From: Amycolatopsis nivea
GTDB lineage: Bacteria; Actinomycetota; Actinomycetes; Mycobacteriales; Pseudonocardiaceae
Direction: 5' to 3'
DNA: 64,000 nt
Assembly (NCBI RefSeq): GCF_004522235.1
Contig: NZ_SDLT01000024.1
Coordinates: forward strand, 84,396-148,395
The notes under the pieces are model-generated. The model searched no databases, had not been told where the DNA came from, and worked only from the letters and a program-made list of their open reading frames with translations. Made by a program: the position numbers and the translations under genes. Positions 15,704 through 24,479 of the stretch are shown here, piece after piece; within the stretch, counting starts at the first letter, position 1; every line of letters starts with the position of its first letter.

Positions 15704-16782
15704 AGCGAGTGCACCAGGTCGACGACCCGCTTCAGCACCTCCGGATCGACGCTCGGCAGCACGCCGTGGCCGAGGTTGAAGACGTGTCCGCGAGCCGCGC
15801 GGCCCTCTTCGACGATCCGGCGCACCTCGGCCTCCAGGACCGGCCACGACGCGTACAGCAGCGCCGGGTCGAGGTTTCCCTGCACGGACACCTTGCCGCC
15901 GAGCCGGTGGACCGCGACGTCGAGCGGGATCCGCCAGTCGACGCCGACCACGTCCGCGCCCGCCTCGCGCATCGCGCCGAGCAGTTCGCCGGTGCCGACG
16001 CCGAAGTGGATCCGCGGCACGCCGTACTCGCCGGCCACGGCCAGCACCCGGGTCGAATGCGGCAGCACGAACTCGCGGTAGTCGCGCTCGGACAGCGCAC
16101 CGGCCCACGAGTCGAACAGCTGCACCGCGTCGACGCCCGCGTCGAGCTGGGCGCGCAGGAACGTGGCGGCGATGTCGGCGAGGCGCGCGGCGAGGTCGTG
16201 CCAGACCTCGGGCTGCGAGTGCATCAGGGCTTTGGTGTGCTCGTGGTTGCGGCTCGGGCCGCCCTCGATCAGGTAGCTGGCCAGCGTGAACGGCGCGCCG
16301 GCGAACCCGATCAGCGGCGTTTCGCCGAGCCGCTCCACCAGCAGACGGACGCCCTCGGCGACCTTGCCGACCTGCTCCGGTTCGAGCTTCGGCAGCGCGC
16401 GCACGGCGTCCGCGTCGCGCACCGGCGAGGCCACGACCGGGCCGGTGCCGGGGACGATGTCGATGTCGACGCCCGCCGCCTTGAGCGGGACCACGATGTC
16501 GCTGAACAGGATCGCCGCGTCGACGCCCAGCCGGCGGACCGGCTGCATCGTGATCTCGGCGAGCATCTCCGGGTCGAAGCACGCGTCGAGCATCGGGACG
16601 CCCTCGCGCAGCGCGCGGTACTCCGGCAGCGAACGACCGGCCTGGCGCATGAACCACACCGGAACGTGCGCGGGCCGCTCCCCGCGCGCGGCGGCGAGGA
16701 AGGCCGACCCGGGCAGGGCGCGACGGGGCGAAACGGACGGAGCGCCGACGGGCGCGGACGAAACCTGAGGCACGAACCCCAT
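15700..16782 (-). CDS. hemE: Uroporphyrinogen decarboxylase HemE
   Basis: A 360-residue cytoplasmic enzyme that removes four carboxyl groups from uroporphyrinogen III to give coproporphyrinogen III. Signature segments are 'PVWFMRQAGRSLPEYR' (substrate-binding Arg), 'AAILFSDIVVPL', 'GFAGAPFTLASYLIEGG' and 'FNLGHGVLPSVDPE'. The family's catalytic Asp is seen in 'LFSDI', and the Tyr in 'ASYLIEGG'. It is first in a minus-strand operon hemE-hemY-hemQ-CoA-transferase. The N-terminal 20 or so residues are Ser/Pro-rich and less conserved, so a start a little downstream is possible. Confidence 0.96.
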   Translation of the reverse strand: MGFVPQVSSAPVGAPSVSPRRALPGSAFLAAARGERPAHVPVWFMRQAGRSLPEYRALREGVPMLDACFDPEMLAEITMQPVRRLGVDAAILFSDIVVPLKAAGVDIDIVPGTGPVVASPVRDADAVRALPKLEPEQVGKVAEGVRLLVERLGETPLIGFAGAPFTLASYLIEGGPSRNHEHTKALMHSQPEVWHDLAARLADIAATFLRAQLDAGVDAVQLFDSWAGALSERDYREFVLPHSTRVLAVAGEYGVPRIHFGVGTGELLGAMREAGADVVGVDWRIPLDVAVHRLGGKVSVQGNLDPALLYASWPVLEAEVRRIVEEGRAARGHVFNLGHGVLPSVDPEVLKRVVDLVHSL

Positions 16783-16835
16783 GGTCCCACGCGGGCCCGA
16801 CAGTCCCGGGCCGCCCCGTGCCCAACGCTCCCTGG

Positions 16836-17258
16836 CTCGGCGCTGCGTCTTCCGCGGAGCGAGAGTCCGCCCAGCACAGCACGGCCGAGCAGATCCGCGA
16901 GGGAACCCTGGGGAACGCGCCCAGCCCCGGCGCTGCGTCTACCGCAGACCGAAGGTGCGCCCAGCACAGCGCGCTGATCAGGTCCGCGAGGGGGACTCTG
17001 GAGACGCACCCAGCCCCTACCCCAGAACGAGGGTCCGCCCAGCACAGCACGGCCGCGCAGATCCGCGAGGCGAGCCCTGGGGGAACGCGCCCAACCCGGC
17101 ACCGCATCTGCCCCAGAGCAAGAATCCGCCCAGCACAGCGCAGCACCTACCCCAGAACGAGGGTCCGCCCAGCACGGCGCGCTGATTAGGTCCACGGGGG
17201 GAAACTCTGGGGAATCCACGAGGGGAACTCTGGGGAATCTGATTCCCTCTCCCCCTAG
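16836..17258. repeat. Degenerate tandem array upstream of hemE
   Basis: Five copies of the core 'TCCGCCCAGCACAG' (near 16865, 16955 as a T-to-G variant, 17033, 17123 and 17163) alternate with GAGGGGAAC-TCTGGGGAA-type cores (near 16900, 16988, 17068, 17200 and 17220). The period is mostly 78-90 bp, once 40 bp. The last copy runs into 'CTGATTCCCTC', the motif of the dispersed hairpin element. The 655 bp between the hemE start and the DUF3000 gene hold this array and no convincing gene. Related 'CTGATTCCGTCACGG' occurs at about 17297. hemE promoter elements must lie near or inside the array. Confidence 0.75.
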
Positions 17259-17437
17259 CAAGGGAAGCGGAAGGCCGCCGGAGCCGTCCCGTGGTCTGAT
17301 TCCGTCACGGACCTCCACATGCCGCGGCCCCGCGCAGGGGAGGCGGAGGGCAGCCGAAGCGGTCCCGTGGGTCGCGGGTCGGTCTCGCTCGGCGCGCCTG
17401 CGTCCGCAACCGGGTGTCGCCGCCCTACAGTCGGAGC

Positions 17438-18001
17438 GTGACCGCGATGACGCCAGTGCCCGATCTCTTCCGCGAAGCCGTCGCGGCGCTGCAAGCCGTC
17501 CGGCCGCGCCCGGAGATCCGCCTGGAGACGATGCGTGCGCCGCAGCGGCTCGCGCCGTGGTCCTATGCGTTGAGCTGCGACGTTTCCGGGCCCGCAGACG
17601 TGCTGGCGTCCGGCAGGCTGGTGCTGCTGCACGACCCGGACGGCCAGGAGGGCTGGGACGGCGTGCTGCGGCTGGTCATGTACGTCCGCGCCGAGCTCGA
17701 CCGCGAGCTGGCCACGGACCCGTTCCTCCCGGCGGTCGGCTGGTCGTGGCTCACCGACGCGCTGGAGGCCTCCGGAGCGTCGTGGAAGGCGCTCGGCGGC
17801 ACCGTCACCGAGACGTCCTCGGCCCGGTTCGGCGACATCTCCGGTCCGGCCCGCACCGACGACCTCGAGCTGCGGGCGTCCTGGACCCCCACCGACGGCG
17901 CGCTCGGGCCGCACGGGCTCGCGTTCTGCCAGGTGATGGCGAGCGTCGTGGGGCTGCCTCCGGTGGGCGTCACGCTGTTCGAGCAGCGGCAGAGCTCCTG
18001 A
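17438..18001 (+). CDS. DUF3000 family protein
   Basis: A protein of about 187 residues and unknown function, conserved in actinobacteria, matching the DUF3000 pattern: 'PDLFREAVAALQAVRPRPEI', 'RLAPWSYALSCDV', 'GRLVLLHDPDGQEGWDGVLR' and 'SWTPTDGALGPHGLAFCQVM'. It contains no obvious catalytic motif, signal or membrane helix. The start could be the GTG at 17438 or the ATG at 17447; the purine stretch GGAG is better spaced for the ATG (about 10 nt) but the GTG gives the same core. In mycobacteria this gene lies next to the RNase D-like gene; here a response regulator is placed between them on the same strand. Confidence 0.85.
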   Translation: MTAMTPVPDLFREAVAALQAVRPRPEIRLETMRAPQRLAPWSYALSCDVSGPADVLASGRLVLLHDPDGQEGWDGVLRLVMYVRAELDRELATDPFLPAVGWSWLTDALEASGASWKALGGTVTETSSARFGDISGPARTDDLELRASWTPTDGALGPHGLAFCQVMASVVGLPPVGVTLFEQRQSS

Positions 18002-18673
18002 TTTCCTAAGTTCACCCGGTCGGGCAGCGTCTCCGCCGCGCTTGCACGCGCACGAACGCGCCTTCCCGGGCGGATCCGGGCCCCCGCGGCGCTCCGGCGG
18101 GATCTTCGGCGGGGCTTCCGGGCGTCCGCTCCCGACCGTCCATCGTGGACCGCAGCGGGCGCTGCTCCGGATGCTGCACGTTCGTGGCCGGGCGTGATCA
18201 CAGGCAGTGAACCCCCGGTAACCAGCTCCGACGCGGTTTCCGGGCCCTTTCCGGGCACTCCGGCCAGGAGCGGGCGGCCGCGCGGCGCGGGCGACAAAAC
18301 ATGAAAGAAAATGATCTTGCCCCGGCCGGGGCGCATTTCCGGATCCGGATCGCGGGGGCGGCGGCCCGGCTCCGCGAGCACCCGCAGGTGCACGGGCCAT
18401 CTGCACGCCCGTTTCATTGCCGGTAACTCAGGTGCATCGCAGCCCGGTCGTCAGTTGTTAACAAGACTTCGATCGTTAGTCCGATCGTGTTACAACGACC
18501 TCGCTGAGTGACGAACTGTTTCGGATAGATACCCATTCGATCCCCCCGCAACGGCGTCCGGACGGCTACAGTGCCTGGGACGACACCACTTTCGGTCTAA
18601 AGCTGGCGCGGCTGAACGGCCGAAGGTCCCGGTGCCGGTCGGGGGGCACGACCGACTCCAGGGAGGTAGTGAC
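18002..18673. other. Long intergenic region upstream of the response regulator
   Basis: No convincing gene is present on either strand; open frames here are GC artefacts. Near 18455-18500 is an AT-richer patch with GTTAAC and an inverted repeat GATCG-TTAGTC-CGATC, a reasonable place for a promoter or operator of the downstream response regulator. The last 140 bp before the regulator start are a likely 5' leader, ending in the strong ribosome site GGGAGG. No riboswitch was recognised. Confidence 0.5.
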
Positions 18674-19390
18674 GTGGCTACCGTCGGCTTATCTCAGGCC
18701 GTCCGATCCACGCCAGCCGGCGCCTTGCCGGCGAGCATGGTTCCGCACCCGCGGGAAGAGCTTTTTTCCGTGTTGGTGGTCGATGACCACCCGCTGTTGA
18801 GGGAGGCAATCGCAGCACGACTCGCACAAATGGGTGCGGGCACTGTCCACGAAGCCGCCACGGTGGCCGAGGCGAGGGCGCGAGCACAGGCCACCGGCCC
18901 GTGCGACCTGGCGATCCTCGATCTCGGACTGCCGGACGGCAGCGGAATCGAACTGGTTACGGAACTCCGTAGCCACGGCTGGCCGCGCGTGGTGGTCCTG
19001 GCATCCTCCGACGACCCGTACGCGGTGCGCTCCGCGTTCCAGGCCGGAGCTCAGGCGTACCTGCTGAAGTCGGCGTCGCCGGTGGTGGTCACCGACGGCG
19101 TGCGCCGGGTTCTCGAAGGCGGCGTTTACGCCGACCCGAGCGTGGCCCCGGTCCTGGCGACCGGCACGCGAGTGGCGGGCACCGACAACACCCCGCGCGA
19201 GCTGTCGGCTCGCGAGGTGGAGGTGCTCCAGCTCGTCGCGGACGGGCAGTCGAACAAGGAGATCGGGGAGGAGCTTTCCCTCTCCGCGCTCACCGTCAAG
19301 TCCCACCTGTCCCGCATCGGGCGCAAGCTCGGCACGGGCGACCGGGCGCAGATGGTCGCGCTGGCGATGCGAGCCGGCGTGATCCGCTGA
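18674..19390 (+). CDS. NarL/FixJ-type response regulator (receiver + LuxR HTH)
   Basis: A 238-residue orphan response regulator. After a variable 30-residue N-terminus comes a receiver domain with the acidic pair in 'VLVVDDHPLL', the phospho-acceptor in 'LAILDLGLPDG', a Ser in the switch position ('VVVLASSDD') and the Lys in 'AYLLKSAS'. The LuxR-type DNA-binding domain is 'LSAREVEVLQLVADGQSNKEI', continuing to 'LTVKSHLSRIGRKL'. All phosphotransfer residues are present, yet no histidine kinase is adjacent. The start is the GTG at 18674 behind GGGAGG. It sits between DUF3000 and the RNase D-like gene, an arrangement I recall from related actinomycetes. Confidence 0.92.
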   Translation: MATVGLSQAVRSTPAGALPASMVPHPREELFSVLVVDDHPLLREAIAARLAQMGAGTVHEAATVAEARARAQATGPCDLAILDLGLPDGSGIELVTELRSHGWPRVVVLASSDDPYAVRSAFQAGAQAYLLKSASPVVVTDGVRRVLEGGVYADPSVAPVLATGTRVAGTDNTPRELSAREVEVLQLVADGQSNKEIGEELSLSALTVKSHLSRIGRKLGTGDRAQMVALAMRAGVIR

Positions 19391-19417
19391 CGACGACGAA
19401 CCCCGTCCCTGCGGGGC

Positions 19418-19441
19418 GGGCGGACCAGGCGCGGTCCGCCC
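19418..19441 (+). terminator. Hairpin between the response regulator and the RNase D-like gene
   Basis: GGGCGGACC, loop AGGCGC, GGTCCGCCC: a perfect 9-bp stem 27 bp after the response-regulator stop. There is no T-run, so termination efficiency is uncertain. Confidence 0.6.
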
Positions 19442-19461
19442 GTCCCGTAGGGTCGTCGGAC

Positions 19462-20733
19462 ATGGGAACTGCACAGGCGGACGGAGCCCGGACCGGAGAC
19501 GAGACCACCGACCCCTCCGGGGACTCCCGAACGCCGGTGCTGCTCAGGGAACCGGCGGAGGGCACCCCACCGGTCGTGGCCGATCCCGACGCGCTCGCCG
19601 AGGCGTGCGCGCGGCTCGCCGCGGGCTCGGGCGCCGTGGCCGTCGACACCGAACGGGCGTCGGGCTATCGCTACTGGCCCAAGGCCTATCTCGTCCAGCT
19701 GCGCCGCGAAGGCTCCGGCACGGTGCTGATCGACCCGATCGCGCTCGCCGACGACCTCGCCCCGCTGCGGGACGTCCTCAACGACACCGAATGGGTGCTG
19801 CACGCCGCGTCCCAGGATCTGCCGTGCCTGGCGGAGCTGGACCTGCGGCCGCGCTCGCTGTTCGACACCGAGCTGGCCGGACGGCTGGCCGGGTACGAAC
19901 GCGTCGCGCTGGGCACGCTCGTGGAGCTGCTGCTCGGGTACACCCTCGAAAAGGGCCACAGCGCCGCGGACTGGTCGAAGCGTCCGCTGCCGATCGACTG
20001 GCTCAACTACGCCGCGCTCGACGTCGAGCTGCTCAACGAACTGCGCGCGAAGCTCGAGACCGAGCTGGCCGCGCAGGGCAAGCTGGAGTGGGCGCAGCAG
20101 GAGTTCGAGGCCGTGCGCACCGCTCCCCCGCCCGCGCCGCGCGCCGAACCGTGGCGCCGGACGTCCGGGGTGCACAAGATCCGCAGTCCGCGCGGCCTCG
20201 CCGCGGTGCGCGAGATGTGGCAGGCCCGCGACGAACTGGCCCGCAAACGCGACCGCGCGCCGAGCCGGATCCTGCCCGACAGCGCGATCGTCAACGCGGT
20301 GACCTCCGACCCGAAGACGGTCGAGGAGCTGCAGGCGCTGCCGGTGTTCAGCGGACGCGTGCAGCGCAAGTACACCGCCAGCTGGCTGCGGCACCTCCAG
20401 GCGGCCAAAGCGCTGCCGGCGAGCGAGCTGCCGAGCCCGAGCCAGCCCAACGACGGTCCGCCGCCGGTGAACCGCTGGGCCGACAAGGACCCCGACGCCG
20501 CCGCCCGGCTGGCCGCCGCGCGTGCCGCGTTGGCCGCGATCGCGGAGGACCGCAAGCTGCCGGTGGAGAACCTCCTGCTGCCGGATTTGGTCCGGCGCAC
20601 CTGCTGGCGTCCCCCGGCCGATCTCGCGGAGGACTCGGTCGCGGACGCGCTGCGGGCGGGCGGGGCGCGGCCGTGGCAGGTCGAGCTGACCGCGGCGGTG
20701 CTGAGCAAGGCGTTGCACAGCACGGCTTCCTGA
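19462..20733 (+). CDS. Ribonuclease D-like 3'-5' exonuclease with HRDC domain
   Basis: A 423-residue protein with a DEDD-type 3'-5' exonuclease domain followed by HRDC. Exo I is 'AVDTERASGYRYWPKAYLVQ', Exo II includes 'VLHAASQDLPCLAEL' and Exo III is 'LNYAALDVELLNEL'. The HRDC-like region is about 215-300 ('ARDELARKRDRAPSRILPD' and 'ELQALPVFSG'). Such proteins are expected to trim the 3' ends of structured RNAs. The first 40 residues are Asp/Gly/Pro-rich and variable. It is convergent with the IclR gene. In M. tuberculosis, as I recall, this gene directly precedes dxs (opposite strand); here about 27 kb of accessory DNA lies between them. Confidence 0.9.
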   Translation: MGTAQADGARTGDETTDPSGDSRTPVLLREPAEGTPPVVADPDALAEACARLAAGSGAVAVDTERASGYRYWPKAYLVQLRREGSGTVLIDPIALADDLAPLRDVLNDTEWVLHAASQDLPCLAELDLRPRSLFDTELAGRLAGYERVALGTLVELLLGYTLEKGHSAADWSKRPLPIDWLNYAALDVELLNELRAKLETELAAQGKLEWAQQEFEAVRTAPPPAPRAEPWRRTSGVHKIRSPRGLAAVREMWQARDELARKRDRAPSRILPDSAIVNAVTSDPKTVEELQALPVFSGRVQRKYTASWLRHLQAAKALPASELPSPSQPNDGPPPVNRWADKDPDAAARLAAARAALAAIAEDRKLPVENLLLPDLVRRTCWRPPADLAEDSVADALRAGGARPWQVELTAAVLSKALHSTAS

Positions 20734-20768
20734 CCTGCGCTGGGTGGTTCAGACCTCTAGGTGAGACC

Positions 20769-21533
20769 TCACGTACGGCGACGCGTCGGTCGGCGGTAGC
20801 CGAGCGACCGCGCCACGCCGGTCGCCGTGGTGACCACCGCGGGCACCAGATGGGCTACCGAGGTCGTCTCCCGGCGTCCCACGACCGCGACCGCGGCGGT
20901 GACCCGTGACGTTGCGTCGCGGATCGGGGCTGCGACGGCGACCGCGTCGTCGGCGAGTTGGCGATCGGCGACGCAGTAGCCGGTGCGGGCGATGTCGGCG
21001 AGTTCGGCGCGCAGGGTTTCCGGGTCGGTCGTGGTGTGCGGGGTTTCCGCGGCGATCGGGCTGGTCAGCGCGGATTCGCGGGTGTCGGCGGCGGCGTGCG
21101 CGAGCAGGACGCGGCCGGTGGCGGTGGTGGTCGCGGGAAGGCGGCTGCCGGTCGTGGTCAGGATGCCGACCGAACGGTGTCCGGCCAGCCTGGCCAGGAA
21201 CACGACGTCAGTCCCGTCCAGCACGGACAGGTGCACGTTTTCGCCGGTCGCGTCGAACAGGTCGCCCAGGTACGGCAGGGCGATTTCGCGGATCGACGCC
21301 CTGGCCAGCGACAGCGAGCCCAGCTCCCACAGCTTCAGGCCGAGGTGATAGCCGCCGCGTTCGTCGCGGACCAGCGCTCCCCAGTCGGCCAGCTCGCCGA
21401 CCAGCCGGTGTGCCGTGCTCAACGGCAGGCTCGCGGACTGGGCGATTTCGGTCAGGGAAAGGACCGGCGTCCGCGGGCTGAAGCAGTCCAGGACCGACAG
21501 CAGCCGCGCCGCCGCGGTGGGTCTGGCTTCCAT
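20769..21533 (-). CDS. IclR-family transcriptional regulator
   Basis: A 254-residue regulator with an N-terminal winged helix ('LLSVLDCFSPRTPVLSLTEI' followed by 'ASLPLSTAHRLVGEL') and the IclR effector domain ('GENVHLSVLDGTDVVFLARL', 'LPATTTATGRVLLAH', 'DDAVAVAAPIRD'). It binds DNA as a dimer and responds to a small carbon compound. Its start is 51 bp from the start of the divergent SDR gene, so it most likely controls that operon and itself from the shared region. The effector is probably a substrate or intermediate of the SDR / opine-dehydrogenase / hydroxyacyl-CoA dehydrogenase pathway. Confidence 0.92.
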   Translation of the reverse strand: MEARPTAAARLLSVLDCFSPRTPVLSLTEIAQSASLPLSTAHRLVGELADWGALVRDERGGYHLGLKLWELGSLSLARASIREIALPYLGDLFDATGENVHLSVLDGTDVVFLARLAGHRSVGILTTTGSRLPATTTATGRVLLAHAAADTRESALTSPIAAETPHTTTDPETLRAELADIARTGYCVADRQLADDAVAVAAPIRDATSRVTAAVAVVGRRETTSVAHLVPAVVTTATGVARSLGYRRPTRRRT

Positions 21534-21584
21534 GTGGCGGAAGTCTGATTGAGGCCGGGCCTCGGCGCAAGCGACACTGCGGGC

Positions 21585-22355
21585 GTGGGTCGGCCAAGCG
21601 AGTCAGTTGTGATCACCGGGGCGGGATCGGGTCTGGGGCTGGGAGCGGGACTGACGCTCGCGGCGCGCGGGCATCGGGTGTTCGCCACCGTCGAACGGGA
21701 CGACCAGATCGAGCCGACGCGGGCGGCGTTCGCCGAGCGCGGGCTCGCCGCGGAGGTCTCCCGGCTCGATCTGCTCGATCCGGCTGATCGCGAGGCAGCG
21801 GCGGCGCTCGACGCGTCCGTTCTGCTCAACAACGCCGGATTCGGTGCGGAAGGTCCGCTTCTGCGCACGGATTCCGCCGTGGTCCGGAAGACGTTCGAGG
21901 TCAACGTCTTCGGCACGCTCGAGCTGACGCGACTGGTCGCCGATCGGCTCGTCGCCGCCGGGCGCGGCGGGCGGATCGTGTTCGTGACGTCGGTGGCCGG
22001 GCTGTTCGTCGCGCCCGGGGCGGGTCCGTACGGGGCGAGCAAGTTCGCCCTCGAAGCCATGGCGCAGGCGGTTCGCCAGGAACTGCGGCCGCACGGGATC
22101 GAAGTCCGGGTCGTCGAGCCCGGGCCGTTTTCCACGGGATTCAACGAAAAACTCGTCGAGAACGCACCTGCCTCGGAGCACGACTTTTCGGATTTCCTCG
22201 CGATGCAACGCGATCCGGCGCAGGCGGTCGAGACGATCGTTCGGGTGGCGGTCGAATCCGGGTCGTACCGGACGATCGTGCCGGGCGAGTTCGGGGCGAT
22301 CGTGCGCGAGCAGCAAGATCGGCTGTGGGCCGAGACCGACCTGGTCGATCCGTGA
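21585..22355 (+). CDS. SDR-family oxidoreductase
   Basis: A classical short-chain dehydrogenase/reductase of 256 residues. The cofactor motif is 'VVITGAGSGLGLGAG' (TGxxxGxG), the structural motif is 'LLNNAGFG', and the catalytic Ser, Tyr and Lys are in 'VFVTSVAGLF' and 'GPYGASKFALEAM'. The residues after beta-2 ('FATVERDDQ') do not settle NAD versus NADP. I use the GTG at 21585, giving a normal N-terminus; an in-frame start at 21549 would lie close to the divergent IclR start. It is first in a three-gene operon. The likely role is oxidation of a hydroxyl on the operon's unknown substrate. Confidence 0.88.
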   Translation: MGRPSESVVITGAGSGLGLGAGLTLAARGHRVFATVERDDQIEPTRAAFAERGLAAEVSRLDLLDPADREAAAALDASVLLNNAGFGAEGPLLRTDSAVVRKTFEVNVFGTLELTRLVADRLVAAGRGGRIVFVTSVAGLFVAPGAGPYGASKFALEAMAQAVRQELRPHGIEVRVVEPGPFSTGFNEKLVENAPASEHDFSDFLAMQRDPAQAVETIVRVAVESGSYRTIVPGEFGAIVREQQDRLWAETDLVDP

Positions 22356-22392
22356 GAAAGTGCGACAGCACACCAGTACGAGACAGGAGCAC

Positions 22393-23505
22393 ATGACAGT
22401 GAAGATCGCGGTTCTCGGGGGCGGACACGGTTCCTGGGCCACGGTGGCGGAGCTCGCCGAGAACGGCCACGAAGTGCGCTGGTGGCGGCGGAACGCCGAG
22501 GCGCTGGAAGCGGTGCGCGCGACCGGAGCGGTGAGCGTCCGGGATTACCGAGGTTCCCGATCGGTGCCGGTGGGCGACGGCGCCGGGGAGATCAACCCGG
22601 TGGCGGACCTCGCCGAGGCGGTGCGCGACGCGGCCCTGGTCGTGATCCCGCTGCCGTCGACGACGCACGACGACCTGGCTCCTCAGCTCGCTCCGCTGCT
22701 GACCGAGGGCCAGGTGGTGTTCATGCCGCCGGGCACGTTCGGTTCGATGGTGTTCGCCAAGGCCGTCGCGGCGGCGGGCGGCAGTGCGGAGATCGCGTTC
22801 GCCGAAGCCGGGACGCTGCCGTATCTCGCGCGCCGGCACGGGGACGCGGAAGTGGTGATCAGCGGGTACGCGACCCGGCTGCCGACCGGGGTTTTCCCGT
22901 TGCGGCTGGCGGAAAGCGCGTTCAAGACGCTGCGCGAGGCGTACCCGAGCGTCGAGGACGCGGGCGACGGGCTCAGCGGCGCGCTGATGAACGCGGGCCC
23001 GATCATCCACCCGCCGCTGATCACGATGAACGCCGGTCCGCTGGAGCATTTCGCCGCCTGGGACATCCACAACGAGGGCACACAGCCGTCCATCCGCAGC
23101 GTCACCGACGCGCTGGACGCCGAGCGGGTCGCGCTGCGCGAAGCGTTCGGCTACGGCGCGCCGCACTTCCCGCTGGCCGATCACTACGCCGCCGACGGCG
23201 ACGAGTGGATGTACGGCCGCTCGGCGCACGAGCGGCTCACCGACAGCGGCGACTGGCGCGAGAAGATCGACCTCCACACGCACCGCTACATGGTGGAAGA
23301 CACCCGGCTCGGGCTGTCGCTGCTGGTGTCCGCGGGCCGGTGGGCCGGGGTGCCGACGCCGGTCGCGGAAGGCCTGCTGGCGCTCGGTTCCGCGATCACC
23401 GGCCGCGATTTCTACGCCGAGGGACGGACTTTCGAGAACCTCGGCCTGGCGGATCTCGACCGGGCCGGGCTGACCGAGCTGCTGCGGGACGGAGTCCAGT
23501 CGTGA
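22393..23505 (+). CDS. Octopine/nopaline (opine) dehydrogenase-like NAD(P) oxidoreductase
   Basis: A 370-residue two-domain dehydrogenase. The N-terminal Rossmann domain starts 'KIAVLGGGHGSWATVAELAE' (GxGxxG-like with the family's GGGHGS) and the C-terminal domain contains 'MNAGPIIHPPLITMNAG' and 'YRYMVED'-like 'HRYMVEDTRLGLSLLV', typical of the octopine dehydrogenase family, whose members oxidise or form N-(carboxyalkyl)amino acids. The ATG at 22393 follows AGGAG at a good distance. It ends in a GTGA overlap with the next gene, so the two are coupled. The preference for an opine-type secondary amine is from family knowledge; the actual substrate is unknown. Confidence 0.85.
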   Translation: MTVKIAVLGGGHGSWATVAELAENGHEVRWWRRNAEALEAVRATGAVSVRDYRGSRSVPVGDGAGEINPVADLAEAVRDAALVVIPLPSTTHDDLAPQLAPLLTEGQVVFMPPGTFGSMVFAKAVAAAGGSAEIAFAEAGTLPYLARRHGDAEVVISGYATRLPTGVFPLRLAESAFKTLREAYPSVEDAGDGLSGALMNAGPIIHPPLITMNAGPLEHFAAWDIHNEGTQPSIRSVTDALDAERVALREAFGYGAPHFPLADHYAADGDEWMYGRSAHERLTDSGDWREKIDLHTHRYMVEDTRLGLSLLVSAGRWAGVPTPVAEGLLALGSAITGRDFYAEGRTFENLGLADLDRAGLTELLRDGVQS

Positions 23506-24473
23506 TCGCCATCGTCGGCGCCGGGCGGATGGGCGAGGGCATCGCGCTGGCCTTCCTCGCGGCGGGACATCCGGTGCTGCTCGCGGACGTCAAGAACCGC
23601 ACCGAGGAGGAACGCCAGCTCCGGCGCGACGAGGTCCGCAAGCGTCTCGCCGACCGGCTCCGCGCGATGTTCGGCCACGCGGACGCGCTGGAAAGCCTGA
23701 CGCTCGGCGACCGTTCGGCGAAGGAACTCGCCGACGCGACCGTGGTGTTCGAGGCCGTGCCGGAGGTCATGGACGTCAAACGCGAGGTGTTCGGCTGGCT
23801 CGGTTCGCAGGTGCCGGAGTCGGCGGTGCTGGCCTCGACGACGTCGACCTTCCTGGTCACGCAGATCGCGGAACTCGCCGAACGGCCGGAGCGGGTCGTC
23901 AACGCGCACTGGCTCAACCCGGCCGAGCTGATGCCGCTGGTCGAGGTCAGCCGCAGCGACGCCACCGACCCGGCCGCGGTCGACCGGCTCGTGGAACTGC
24001 TGCGCGAAATCGGCAAGGTGCCGGTGGTGTGCGGGCCCGCCGCCGGGTACATCGTGCCGCGGCTGCAGGCGCTGCTGATGAACGAGGCCGCGCGGATGGT
24101 CGAGGAAGGGGTAGCCGGAGCCGCCGAGATCGACCTCGCCGTGCGCGCCGGGCTCGGGCCGCGGTTTTCGGTGCTGGGCCCGCTGGAATTCATCGACTGG
24201 GGCGGCGGCGACATCCTGTACTACGCCTCGCGCTACCTGACCGGCGAACTCGGCGAGCGGTTCCAGGCGCCCGCGATCGTCGAGGACAACATGACCGGCC
24301 AGCGGCGCGGCCTCCAGGACGGAGCCGGGTTCTACCGCTTCGACCAGGCCGGGGTGCCCGACTACCGGGCGGCGCGGATGCGGGAGTTCGAGGAGATCTT
24401 CCGGCTGCGGGAACCGCATTTGCGGGACGGGACGCCGGTTCCGGTGCGTCCGGAGGACGAATCGGCGGAGTGA
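23502..24473 (+). CDS. 3-hydroxyacyl-CoA dehydrogenase-family NAD oxidoreductase
   Basis: A 323-residue dehydrogenase with the cofactor fold 'VIAIVGAGRMGEGIALAFLA', 'VVFEAVPEVMDVKREVFGWL', the motif 'VVNAHWLNPAELMPLVEVS' (catalytic His) and 'GYIVPRLQALLMNEAARMVEEG' (Asn of the dyad). The C-terminal domain has 'EFIDWGGGDILYYASRYL', a block I associate with a subgroup that includes L-carnitine dehydrogenase-like and uncharacterised hydroxyacid enzymes rather than classical beta-oxidation HADs. The start is the GTG at 23502 (GTGA overlap). It ends the IclR-controlled operon. Whether the substrate is a CoA ester or a free hydroxy acid cannot be decided from sequence. Confidence 0.87.
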   Translation: MIAIVGAGRMGEGIALAFLAAGHPVLLADVKNRTEEERQLRRDEVRKRLADRLRAMFGHADALESLTLGDRSAKELADATVVFEAVPEVMDVKREVFGWLGSQVPESAVLASTTSTFLVTQIAELAERPERVVNAHWLNPAELMPLVEVSRSDATDPAAVDRLVELLREIGKVPVVCGPAAGYIVPRLQALLMNEAARMVEEGVAGAAEIDLAVRAGLGPRFSVLGPLEFIDWGGGDILYYASRYLTGELGERFQAPAIVEDNMTGQRRGLQDGAGFYRFDQAGVPDYRAARMREFEEIFRLREPHLRDGTPVPVRPEDESAE

Positions 24474-24479
24474 TCCTTC

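Noticed and set aside
14294..17146. Very long minus-strand frame (950 codons) suggesting a fusion of HemY with upstream sequence
   Set aside because: Only the last 469 codons match HemY, with a proper GTG at 15703. The upstream part is antisense-like and repeat sequence over hemE in another frame.
16781..17185. Plus-strand frames in the hemE-upstream array
   Set aside because: Translations are repetitive Arg/Pro/Gln strings produced by the repeats, with no ribosome site or codon bias.
16836..17258. Possible CRISPR array in front of hemE
   Set aside because: Repeats are degenerate, spacing varies from 40 to 90 bp, the intervening segments are related to each other rather than unique, and no cas gene is near.
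17563..18417. Minus-strand frame across DUF3000 and the following gap
   Set aside because: Basic, motif-free translation opposite a supported gene.
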